A stretch of DNA of 5,759 nucleotides from Ruminococcus sp. (lineage in GTDB: Bacteria; Bacillota; Clostridia; Oscillospirales; Ruminococcaceae), in contig JAFYET010000184.1 of assembly GCA_017544125.1 (NCBI GenBank), positions 1-5,759 of the forward strand, written 5' to 3'. The notes beneath the pieces are model-generated. The model had not been told where the DNA came from. It was given only the letters and a program-made list of their open reading frames with translations, and ran no database searches. This document shows, one piece after another, positions 1-5,727 of the stretch. Every line of letters begins with the position of its first letter. The stretch's first letter is position 1. The translations under genes were made by a program, and so were the position numbers.

Positions 1-151
1 CAAGCCCGCACCCGAGGTCGAGTATGCTCTTTCTGCCCTCTTTTTTCCATTTGTGTGCGTAGTAATAGCTTTCTTCACACGGTTCGAGCCATTTCTCACT
101 CCCGTTTTCAAGCACCATGCCCCAATCCCACGGCTGGCTTTTGTTCTGCAT
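1..151 (-). CDS. Class I SAM-dependent methyltransferase, N-terminal part (runs off left edge)
   Basis: The start is the ATG at 149-151 on the minus strand. It is preceded by a strong Shine-Dalgarno sequence, AAAGGAGG (159-166), at a spacing of 7 nt, and the frame stays open for 50 codons to the window edge. Residues 43-50 read ILDLGCGL and the next codon begins with G. This is motif I of class I (Rossmann-fold) methyltransferases, the glycine-rich loop that binds S-adenosylmethionine. The preceding segment is rich in W, E and Y, as is common before motif I in small-molecule methyltransferases of the UbiE/TehB-like kind. The substrate cannot be told from the fragment. The gene begins 31 nt after the stop of the metallo-hydrolase with no terminator between, so the two are probably co-transcribed. 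Family call is fairly sure; substrate is unknown. Confidence 0.85.
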   Translation of the reverse strand, partial: MQNKSQPWDWGMVLENGSEKWLEPCEESYYYAHKWKKEGRKSILDLGCGL

Positions 152-158
152 AGCAATG

Positions 159-166
159 CCTCCTTT
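159..166 (-). promoter_or_regulatory. Ribosome-binding site of the partial methyltransferase
   Basis: The minus strand reads AAAGGAGG, nearly the full complement of the 16S rRNA tail, 7 nt before the ATG at 149-151. It settles the start of a gene that is cut by the window edge. Confidence 0.8.
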
Positions 167-182
167 GTTATGGTTTTTGCAG

Positions 183-983
183 TTATCTGCCCTTTATCTC
201 TATCCTGTCGAGTATGCCCTGAACGCTCACATTCGGGTGAGTCACATACATTCTTGAAACATCTGTGATAAAAGTCTCGTCTGCCCCTGTTTTATCCTGT
301 ATCTGCTCTGCGCTGTAACCCTTGTCAACGAGCTTTGTTATCAGCTTTACAAGGGAATATATATCCGTCGCCGCAGCTTCTTTTCTGAACAGCCCCTTTT
401 TAAGCTCTGCTGCCTTTGCGTGCCCGTAGTATACTTTCTTTGGAGCGAGCTTCAGCAGCATATTCCAGCTTTGTTCTATCTGAGTGCCTTTGTGCATCTC
501 AAGCTCATAAAGCGGGTTCAGGTCTCCTACAAAAAGCGCTTTTTCATTGTCAAGCCATAACGATATGCTGTCATCACTGTGCCCCGGGGTGTGAATTATC
601 TCACCGTCTATCCCAAGCCTTTTTAAAAACTCTCTGCTCTGCGCAATAGGTATTATCTCAGCCGCCTTATCATCTATCGGAATAAATGCGCTGTTTTTCT
701 CTTTGATAAACACCTTGTCATAGCCGTGTATATTATCCTTCTGCACATCAAGTATAACTATATTAACACCCTTGTCTGCTATCTCCTGCGCAATCCCGTA
801 ATGGTCGGGGTGAAAGTGCGATATCATAAGGCAGCTGATATCCTGTAATCTCAGCCCCTTGTCACCGAGCAGCTTGCATAGCGCTGGGAAAGTCCCTGCC
901 CAGCCTGTGTCAAATAGTATGCTGCCATTGCTTCCGCTTATCAGATATGTGTTTGTGTTTGAGTATTTAAGCTCTGTTATCAT
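183..983 (-). CDS. MBL-fold metallo-hydrolase (COG0491-like)
   Basis: This is a 266-residue metallo-beta-lactamase-fold hydrolase, probably cytoplasmic since no signal peptide is visible. The metal ligands appear complete: HFHPDH at 56-61 (H56, H58, D60, H61), H135 in HTPGHS, D154 in FVGD, and H188 in YYGH. An early SILFDTG strand (21-27) is also typical of the fold. These residues predict a binuclear (usually zinc) hydrolase, but the fold covers thioesterases, glyoxalase II, lactonases and others, so the substrate is open. Beyond the core, residues about 205-266 form a helical tail with a helix-turn-helix-like stretch around 223-242. The ATG at 981-983 follows a GGGGGTG ribosome-binding site (989-995). 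The gene lies 59 bp after the Na/Pi transporter and 31 bp before a methyltransferase, probably in one unit with the latter. Confidence 0.93.
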   Translation of the reverse strand: MITELKYSNTNTYLISGSNGSILFDTGWAGTFPALCKLLGDKGLRLQDISCLMISHFHPDHYGIAQEIADKGVNIVILDVQKDNIHGYDKVFIKEKNSAFIPIDDKAAEIIPIAQSREFLKRLGIDGEIIHTPGHSDDSISLWLDNEKALFVGDLNPLYELEMHKGTQIEQSWNMLLKLAPKKVYYGHAKAAELKKGLFRKEAAATDIYSLVKLITKLVDKGYSAEQIQDKTGADETFITDVSRMYVTHPNVSVQGILDRIEIKGR

Positions 984-1005
984 ATTAACACCCCCGATTA
1001 TGATA

Positions 1006-1035
1006 TGACCGCCGACATATTACTGCCGGCGGTCA
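1006..1035 (-). repeat. Strong 9-bp stem hairpin between transporter and hydrolase genes
   Basis: TGACCGCCG (1006-1014) and CGGCGGTCA (1027-1035) are perfect inverted copies around a 12-nt loop, starting 7 nt after the transporter stop. In the minus direction the following bases are mixed and contain no T-run, so it does not meet the usual form of an intrinsic terminator. It may be a weak terminator, an mRNA 3'-end stabiliser or a processing site that sets different levels for the two genes. Confidence 0.7.
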
Positions 1036-1042
1036 GTTTGTA

Positions 1043-2821
1043 TCATCTGTTTAATTGCAGCTCAGAAAGTTCTATTCCGTATTTATCAATGTATTCCTGA
1101 GTTGATTTTTCTATCATGTGGTCTCTTATCTTAACTGATTGCTCGCCTGTAAGGTGAATGTGGTAGCTGTCAGCCTCTACCTCGAGCATTGCCATTATTA
1201 CCTTAGAGCTGTGAACGGCTATTCTTTCAAGGTCTGTGAGCAGGTTGCCGTAATCCGAGCCCTGCTTTAATGAACATTCGCCAGCCTGCAAGCGCTTTAC
1301 GTGGTTCTTCTCTGCCCTTGTGCATAGAGCCCTTATCACCTGAGTAAGCGCAGTTACACGCCCGTCGGGTTTCCAGTTCTCGTCCATAAATGCAGTAACT
1401 GTAAGCTCCATGTTTTCCTTAACGGCACTTATTATATCGTTAAGGTCTTTGCCTGCTTTCTGCGAGTAAACTATGTTCTCTTCCTTGTTGTTTTTAGCGA
1501 TGTATGCAATGCTCATGCAGTGGTCTGTTATTCTTTCAAAGTCTGTCAGCGTGTGCAGGAACTTGAATACGTCTGCGTTCTCGCTTTCCTTAAGCTCTAC
1601 CTGTGAAAGCCTCATCAGGTATGTGCCTATGTCGTTTTCATACCTGTCCGCAAGGTCTTCGTATTTCTTGACCTTGTTGAAAAGATCGTCTGAGTATTCA
1701 TCAAGCGCTGCGACCGATCTGTTTACGCTTTTTGCAGCTGTCTTTGCCATATCGTATATAGCGCTTCGGCTCTGAGATATCGCAAGTGACGGGTAGGGGA
1801 GAAAGCGCTCTTCAAGCTGTATCTGGTTGATGTCCTGCTCATCGTCCGGGTTTTTGTCAATTATTATTGCGCACGTCAGTTTGTCAAGCAGGCTGATAAA
1901 CGGGGTGAGTATAATAACATTGCACAGTCTGTATAATGTATTGACTGCTGCTATTGATATTGTGGTCATGTGCATATCCATAAACTCAAAGCCGATAAGG
2001 GCATTTAGCAGATAGAAAAGACCACCTGTTATGCATACGCCGAGAATGTTTATGAAAAGGTATACAAATGCTGTTCTTTTGCCTTCAAGACTTGCTTGAA
2101 GTGCAGTAAGAAGTACAGGAACAGCTGCACCTATAGATATACCGAGCAGTATAGGCAGTGAAGCCTTGAAATCAATTGCACCCGTTGCTGTAAGTGCCTG
2201 TAATATACCGACAGCCGCCGATGCACTCTGTAAAACGGCAGTAAATGCAGTTCCTGCCAGAATACCGAGCACGGGGTTTGAGAACATGGTAAGAATGTTG
2301 ACAAATGATTTGCTTTGAGATAGCGGAGCAACTGCACCGCTCATGGTTGAAATGCCTACCATAAGCACAACGAACCCGAGCATAATATCTCCAACATTCT
2401 TGCGCTTTTTGGAAAATGATCGGAATATAAAACCTATAACGGCTATAATGCCGGTTATCGTTGTGGTCGAAAAGATCGCAGCTATTCCGCCGCCGCCCTG
2501 CACTTCTGAAAGTGCTATTATCCAACCGGTTATAGAAGTACCGAGTATCGAACCTAATATAATGCCTATCGCCTGACGGAATTTCATCATTCCCGAGTTA
2601 ACAAAGCCGACAGTCATTACCGATGTTGCCGAGGAGGACTGAATAACTGCCGTAACACCTGTGCCGAGCAGTATTCCTTTTAATGGGGTGTTTGTTAGCT
2701 TTGCAAGCAATCGTTCAAGCTGAGCGCCTGCGGCTCTTTTGAGCCCGTCGCCCATAAGTGACATACCGAACATAAACATAGCCATTCCGCAAAGGAGTTC
2801 AAACAGGTTACTGATATCCAT
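1043..2821 (-). CDS. Na/Pi cotransporter family protein with C-terminal PhoU-like domain
   Basis: This 592-residue membrane protein of the bacterial NptA/SLC34-related (PF02690) family should couple sodium entry to phosphate uptake. Some bacterial relatives may instead export phosphate or act in homeostasis. Two inverted-repeat cores are visible: the first around residues 12-105 with QSSSA at 61-65, the second around 184-242 with QSASA at 198-202. These are the hallmark pore motifs. Further hydrophobic segments lie near 118-134, 147-164, 250-276 and 286-311. Residues about 350-560 are soluble and helical and carry two PhoU-like repeats: DFERITDH at 427-434 and a matching DLERIAVH at 530-537, in which the usual Asp of ERxxD is Val. 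Length is normal for the family. The ATG at 2819-2821 follows a GAGGG site. The gene has its own near-consensus promoter upstream. Confidence 0.94.
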   Translation of the reverse strand: MDISNLFELLCGMAMFMFGMSLMGDGLKRAAGAQLERLLAKLTNTPLKGILLGTGVTAVIQSSSATSVMTVGFVNSGMMKFRQAIGIILGSILGTSITGWIIALSEVQGGGGIAAIFSTTTITGIIAVIGFIFRSFSKKRKNVGDIMLGFVVLMVGISTMSGAVAPLSQSKSFVNILTMFSNPVLGILAGTAFTAVLQSASAAVGILQALTATGAIDFKASLPILLGISIGAAVPVLLTALQASLEGKRTAFVYLFINILGVCITGGLFYLLNALIGFEFMDMHMTTISIAAVNTLYRLCNVIILTPFISLLDKLTCAIIIDKNPDDEQDINQIQLEERFLPYPSLAISQSRSAIYDMAKTAAKSVNRSVAALDEYSDDLFNKVKKYEDLADRYENDIGTYLMRLSQVELKESENADVFKFLHTLTDFERITDHCMSIAYIAKNNKEENIVYSQKAGKDLNDIISAVKENMELTVTAFMDENWKPDGRVTALTQVIRALCTRAEKNHVKRLQAGECSLKQGSDYGNLLTDLERIAVHSSKVIMAMLEVEADSYHIHLTGEQSVKIRDHMIEKSTQEYIDKYGIELSELQLNR

Positions 2822-2882
2822 ATATAATTGCCCTCATTATATTCTTTTTGCTAAATAATCATACTTTCTCATTCTCGAGTTA

Positions 2883-2911
2883 AGTATAGCATACAAACTC
2901 AGAATTGTCAA
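2883..2911 (-). promoter_or_regulatory. Near-consensus sigma-A promoter for the Na/Pi transporter gene
   Basis: On the minus strand a perfect -35 TTGACA (2906-2911) is separated by exactly 17 bp from -10 TATACT (2883-2888). The -10 is preceded by TGC, giving an extended -10. Transcription would start near 2876, leaving a leader of about 55 nt before the ATG at 2821. The element lies just past the terminator of the upstream operon. Its strength suggests constitutive expression unless a repressor, which I cannot see, acts on it. Confidence 0.88.
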
Positions 2912-2925
2912 TATTCATAATAGCA

Positions 2926-2970
2926 CAAAAAATACCGCATTCCGCCAAAAAATATGGTGAATTGCGGTAT
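2926..2970 (-). terminator. Rho-independent terminator of the ABC/histidine-kinase operon
   Basis: ATACCGCA (2932-2939) pairs with TGCGGTAT (2963-2970), an 8-bp stem that may extend inward past a bulge through a TTC/GAA block. In the minus direction the stem is followed at once by a run of six T. It begins 5 nt after the histidine kinase stop codon (2976-2978). A short T-run also follows on the plus strand, so weak bidirectional action is possible, but no plus-strand gene is seen. Confidence 0.85.
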
Positions 2971-2975
2971 CATTT

Positions 2976-3860
2976 TTAAACCTTGACCCATATAGTCAGC
3001 CTGCCGCTCTTAAGCTCTGCTGAAATGTCAGCCCCAGCCCTTGAAGCAAGCGTCTTTGCTATCGAAAGCCCCAGCCCTGTCGATGCCCTTGCATCTGTCA
3101 CGGTATAAAACCTGTCAAACAGCCGCTCTACCTCTGTTTCCGTCAGGTCGGGGGCGAGGTTAGTAAAGCTGATATTGCCGTCACTGTCCATTTTTACGGA
3201 CAAATCACCCTTGCTGTACTTGATGACGTTAGAGAGTATATTTGAAAACACTCTCGTCAGTGCCTCTCTGTCTGTAATGCGTACAACTTTCTGGTCTGTA
3301 ATGTCTATCTCGGGGGTTATGCCTTTCTCGGTAAGTGCTCCATACATAGCCGTTATACTTTCTTCAAGCAGACGGTTGATATGCACCTCTTCGGGTTCAC
3401 TATCCTCTTTTTTGGACACTATTACCGAGTATTCAAACAGCTCATCAGCCAGCGCCTTCATTGCCTGCACCCGCTCGGTGATAATGCGCAGATATTCCTC
3501 GGCATCGCTGCTCTTTTCTTCCTTTTCAAGCAGTTTCAGATAGCCGTTTATAGCCGTCAGCGGCGTTCTTATGTCGTGTGATATGTTGGTTATGGCAGTT
3601 TTAAGCTCATTGTCGCCCTGCTCAAAGCGCACCTGCCGCCTTTTGATCTCTCTCAGCTGCTCGTTTATGTTCCTTGCAAGCTGCTGCATATCTCTGTCAA
3701 TGGTTGAAATGCCTATCGGCACATTGGTGTCACTGCCAAGTTTTTCCTTGTACTGCGTGCCTATCTCTTTTGCCGAGTGCTTTAGCAGTATTATTTTCAG
3801 GCATAGCAAGGCTATGATAACAATTAGTGCTATAATAATTGCCACAGCCTGCCATACCAT
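2976..3860 (-). CDS. Sensor histidine kinase (single N-terminal membrane helix)
   Basis: This 294-residue membrane-anchored two-component sensor should autophosphorylate on histidine and pass the phosphate to a response regulator. One transmembrane helix spans about 4-26, followed by a charged helical linker (about 55-90). The HisKA H-box is SHDIRTP at 94-100, with the phosphorylated H95. The ATPase domain shows an N-box, NILSN at 207-211, an F-box-like LFDRFY at 248-252, and a G2 box, STGLGLSIAK, at 260-269. A canonical G1 DxGxG is missing; the equivalent strand reads SFTNLAPDL (231-239). There is no extracellular sensing domain and no clear HAMP. The ATG at 3858-3860 sits 9 nt after AAAGGAG, which overlaps the permease stop region; the gap is 14 nt, so it is translated from the same mRNA. 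No cognate regulator is in the window. It probably senses through, or with, the adjacent ABC transporter. Confidence 0.95.
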   Translation of the reverse strand: MVWQAVAIIIALIVIIALLCLKIILLKHSAKEIGTQYKEKLGSDTNVPIGISTIDRDMQQLARNINEQLREIKRRQVRFEQGDNELKTAITNISHDIRTPLTAINGYLKLLEKEEKSSDAEEYLRIITERVQAMKALADELFEYSVIVSKKEDSEPEEVHINRLLEESITAMYGALTEKGITPEIDITDQKVVRITDREALTRVFSNILSNVIKYSKGDLSVKMDSDGNISFTNLAPDLTETEVERLFDRFYTVTDARASTGLGLSIAKTLASRAGADISAELKSGRLTIWVKV

Positions 3861-3874
3861 ATTTTTTCACTCCT

Positions 3875-4600
3875 TTACTTAAGGTCAGCTCTTTTGAATA
3901 ATATAAGCCCGCCGCCTGTAGTCGCAGCTGTCGTTATTACCGCATATATTATCTTTCTTACAGGCTCTTCAACTTCCTGTGCATTGTTTAATATCATAAG
4001 CTGTGCCGAGGGCAGCCATTTTGCAACTTCCTTTATCCAGTCATAGCTCATTTCGGGGTCTATAGAGAATATGCCGAATGCCATCGCCAGATAGAAAAAC
4101 ATAAATATCGCAAGTGTTCCTGCGTTGCTCTTAAGCGTCATACCGAAGAATACTGTTATTGATGATATAGCTATCAGCATTGGTATAACAAAAAGCATAT
4201 TCTTTGTTATTATATCCGCATCAAGCCCCTTGTTGCCTATAACGGGAATGCCCACACCCATGGCCACTGCTTCATACAGTATTACCATTATAAACAGATA
4301 AGCTGTTATGCACAAAAGGTTTGATATATAGATGTTAGTACGGGTATGACCTACTATCAGCTTGTTTCTGATAGTGTTCTGCATATAATCATGTGCTAAG
4401 AACGTTCCCGCCAGCACGCAGAATACCATGGGTATGAAATAAAGCCCCTCTATGTTTATAGAGCCGTATTCTGTGACCCGTGGGTTGTTTTTCGCAAGGA
4501 TAATGTGGATAGCAGGCACTGCAACAAAGAAAAGCAGTGCAATTTTTAACATGAATGACCTTCTCATTCTTACAAGGTTGTCGTATAACAGCTTACTCAT
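3875..4600 (-). CDS. ABC-2 type transporter permease (BcrB/LanE-G-like)
   Basis: This integral membrane subunit pairs with the ATPase encoded just upstream. From the ATG at 4598-4600 it has 241 residues. Six hydrophobic segments are visible, at about 18-36, 54-70, 92-115, 133-153, 160-179 and 216-234. After the second helix lies a cytoplasmic stretch, NTIRNKLIVGHTRT, characteristic of ABC-2 permeases in bacitracin/lantibiotic-type exporters and probably the contact with the ATPase. An upstream GTG at 4607-4609 is in frame, but it lies inside the GGGGGTGAGG ribosome-binding site, so I prefer the ATG. The gene overlaps the ATPase stop by 8 nt, indicating translational coupling. With only one permease gene, a homodimer is likely, as in BcrAB; LanFEG systems have two. 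Substrate is inferred to be a peptide or cell-wall antibiotic. Confidence 0.9.
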   Translation of the reverse strand: MSKLLYDNLVRMRRSFMLKIALLFFVAVPAIHIILAKNNPRVTEYGSINIEGLYFIPMVFCVLAGTFLAHDYMQNTIRNKLIVGHTRTNIYISNLLCITAYLFIMVILYEAVAMGVGIPVIGNKGLDADIITKNMLFVIPMLIAISSITVFFGMTLKSNAGTLAIFMFFYLAMAFGIFSIDPEMSYDWIKEVAKWLPSAQLMILNNAQEVEEPVRKIIYAVITTAATTGGGLILFKRADLK

Positions 4601-5507
4601 TACCCTCACCCCCTATAAGGTTTATAAAGAAGCTCTCAAGGCTCTCTTCCTTTTCGCTTATGTGCTCGACTTCACAGCCCTTTTTGTCAAGCGCCGTAAC
4701 AAGAGCATTTATGCGTATATCTGAGTAGATGTTTGCACTTTTATCTCCTGTTACCTTGTAATCAGCTCCGCTCTCTTCAAGGTAAGCAGTCAGCGCCCCT
4801 ATGTCAGATACTGTAAGGCTTAAGCACTTTTTGCATTCCGCTTCAAGCTCCTCTGCACTCATCTCTCTTATGAGCCTGCCCTTGTCAATAAACCCGTAGT
4901 GGGTCGCAAGCCTTGATAGCTCATCGAGAATGTGGCTCGATATCAGCACGGTAATGTTCTTCTCGTGGTTTAACTTAAGTATCAGTTCTCTTATCTCGAC
5001 TATGCCCTGGGGGTCAAGCCCGTTTATCGGCTCATCAAGTATCAGAAAATCGGGGTCGTTGCAAAGCGCCATAGCGATAGCCAGCCTCTGCTTCATACCG
5101 AGTGAGAAGTTCTTTGCCCTCTTCTTTCCCACATCGCCAAGCCCTACAAGCGTAAGTATCTCGTTTATCCTGTTATCCTTTGGTATGCCCATTATGCGGT
5201 ACATAGAGAGCATATTCTCCTCTGCCGTGCAGTCAAGGTGTATAGAGGGGGTCTCGACTATCGCACCCATTCTGCGGCGGCTTTGGTAGATGTCCTTTGT
5301 GCTGTCCTTAGCGCCGAACACCTCAAACCCGCCTTCGCTTTGCGGCTGAAGCCCTGTTATAATCCTTATAAGCGTGGTCTTGCCCGCACCGTTCTTTCCC
5401 ACAAAGCCGTATATCGAGCCTTTGGGAACGTTCATTGACAGGTTGTCAAGCGCTGTGAATTTCTTGTATCGCTTTGAAAGCGACTGTGTTTTCATTACAT
5501 ATTCCAT
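4593..5507 (-). CDS. ABC transporter ATP-binding protein (BcrA/LanF-like)
   Basis: This 304-residue cytoplasmic ATPase powers the permease encoded next. Walker A is GKNGAGKT (37-44), the signature is FSLGMKQR (134-141), Walker B is FLILDEP (154-160) with E159 as catalytic base, the D-loop is NGLDP (162-166), and the H-loop histidine is H192 in LISSH. At the Q-loop position the sequence is AIVETP with Glu85 in place of Gln. This E-loop is known from lantibiotic-protection LanF proteins and related BcrA-type ATPases. Residues about 225-304 form the C-terminal extension usual for this group, ending in a conserved SLESFFINLIGG-type block. The ATG at 5505-5507 follows AAAGGAGAG at 8 nt; an in-frame ATG at 5493-5495 is less well placed. 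It is the first gene of a three-gene operon whose promoter carries repeated regulator-like sites. Antibiotic-peptide export or detoxification is the likely role. Confidence 0.94.
   Translation of the reverse strand: MEYVMKTQSLSKRYKKFTALDNLSMNVPKGSIYGFVGKNGAGKTTLIRIITGLQPQSEGGFEVFGAKDSTKDIYQSRRRMGAIVETPSIHLDCTAEENMLSMYRIMGIPKDNRINEILTLVGLGDVGKKRAKNFSLGMKQRLAIAMALCNDPDFLILDEPINGLDPQGIVEIRELILKLNHEKNITVLISSHILDELSRLATHYGFIDKGRLIREMSAEELEAECKKCLSLTVSDIGALTAYLEESGADYKVTGDKSANIYSDIRINALVTALDKKGCEVEHISEKEESLESFFINLIGGEGNE
4604..4613 (-). promoter_or_regulatory. Ribosome-binding site that decides the permease start
   Basis: The minus strand reads GGGGGTGAGG. Its GGGGG core lies 8 nt before the ATG at 4598-4600, while the alternative GTG start (4607-4609) falls within the site and has no site of its own. 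It lies inside the last codons of the ATPase gene, consistent with coupled translation. Confidence 0.7.
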
Positions 5508-5540
5508 AGCATTCTCTCCTTTGCTGTTTTCTTTATCCTG

Positions 5541-5549
5541 AGTATATCA
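5541..5549 (-). promoter_or_regulatory. Extended -10 promoter of the ABC/histidine-kinase operon
   Basis: The minus strand has TATACT (5541-5546) preceded by TGA, an extended -10. No good -35 exists 16-18 bp upstream; the bases there (about CCGCTT) do not match, and the TTGACC at 5556-5561 is only 9 bp away. A start near 5534 would leave a short leader before the ATG at 5507. A poor -35 overlapped by direct repeats is the usual form of a promoter activated by an OmpR-family regulator. Confidence 0.7.
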
Positions 5550-5556
5550 TATAAAG

Positions 5557-5598
5557 GTCAAGAAAGCGGTAAAGAAAACAGTAAAGATTAGGTAAAGA
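5557..5598 (-). promoter_or_regulatory. Four TCTTTAC-type direct repeats, probable response-regulator binding array
   Basis: On the minus strand TCTTTAC occurs at 5592-5598, 5581-5587 and 5569-5575, followed by a one-mismatch copy, TCTTGAC, at 5557-5563. Steps are 11, 12 and 12 bp, about one helical turn, so all copies face the same side of the DNA. They span roughly -23 to -64 relative to the predicted start and replace the missing -35. The outer pair fits TCT-N8-TCT, the pattern I recall for NisR-type lantibiotic regulators. The binding protein is not in this window. Confidence 0.6.
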
Positions 5599-5603
5599 TT
5601 TCT

Positions 5604-5620
5604 ATTATTGTGACAATAAT
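5604..5620. repeat. Perfect 17-bp palindrome upstream of the regulator repeats
   Basis: ATTATTGT (5604-5611) and ACAATAAT (5613-5620) are exact inverted copies around a single G at 5612. It lies 5 bp upstream of the outermost TCTTTAC repeat. Its symmetry and position suggest an operator for a dimeric regulator, but no family can be assigned. A chance AT-rich palindrome is less likely at this length but not excluded. Confidence 0.5.
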
Positions 5621-5657
5621 TGCTTTGCTAAGATAAATTGGAATTTACGTAGTAATG

Positions 5658-5685
5658 CATAATTCATAATTCATAATGCATAATT
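5658..5685. repeat. Four tandem heptamers CATAATT/CATAATG
   Basis: Consecutive 7-bp units begin at 5658, 5665, 5672 and 5679; the third ends in G, the others in T, and all are otherwise identical. A partial unit (TAATG, 5653-5657) precedes them. As a result TAATGCATAATT appears twice, at 5653-5664 and 5674-5685. Such AT-rich tandem heptamers occur in intergenic DNA and at edges of small mobile repeats. No function can be assigned. Confidence 0.75.
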
Positions 5686-5690
5686 GATGT

Positions 5691-5707
5691 GTCCTGCTAC
5701 GCAGGAC
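5691..5707. repeat. Hairpin GTCCTGC/GCAGGAC in intergenic DNA
   Basis: A perfect 7-bp inverted repeat (5691-5697 and 5701-5707) closes on the 3-nt loop TAC. It follows the heptamer array by 5 bp and precedes a second small hairpin, so the whole block from about 5653 to 5727 may be one repeat element of REP or MITE type, possibly continuing past the window edge. Confidence 0.6.
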
Positions 5708-5711
5708 GGAT

Positions 5712-5727
5712 GCCCATTCGGGCTTTT
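5712..5727 (+). terminator. Weak terminator-like hairpin on the plus strand
   Basis: GCCC (5712-5715) pairs with GGGC (5720-5723) around ATTC and is followed by TTTT (5724-5727). The stem has only 4 bp and no plus-strand gene leads into it within the window, so it may equally be part of the repeat block to its left. The rest of 5508-5759 contains no credible coding region. Confidence 0.3.

Noticed and set aside
53..268. 71-codon plus-strand open frame at the left edge
   Set aside because: It lies antisense to the methyltransferase start and the end of the hydrolase, both with clear motifs and ribosome-binding sites, and its own sequence is Phe/Ser/Cys-rich without a recognisable domain.
2131..2525. 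Two minus-strand open frames inside the Na/Pi transporter
   Set aside because: They are out-of-frame shadows of the transporter, which carries the QSSSA/QSASA motifs in the main frame.
3175..3543. 122-codon plus-strand open frame opposite the histidine kinase
   Set aside because: Its serine- and leucine-rich composition is the expected shadow of the kinase coding strand, and no start signal supports it.
4593..4609. Upstream GTG start for the permease with a 17-nt overlap
   Set aside because: The GTG falls within the GGGGGTGAGG ribosome-binding site that serves the ATG at 4598-4600, so it lacks a site of its own.
4452..4724. 90-codon plus-strand open frame across the permease/ATPase junction
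   Set aside because: It is antisense to two well-supported genes, has no good ribosome-binding site and shows no family motif.
5611..5640. Possible divergent plus-strand promoter (GTGACA with a later AT-rich box)
   Set aside because: The boxes match the consensus poorly at any allowed spacing, and no plus-strand gene follows within the window.
5653..5685. CRISPR array
   Set aside because: The repeat units are 7 bp and directly adjoining, with no spacers, so this is a simple tandem repeat.
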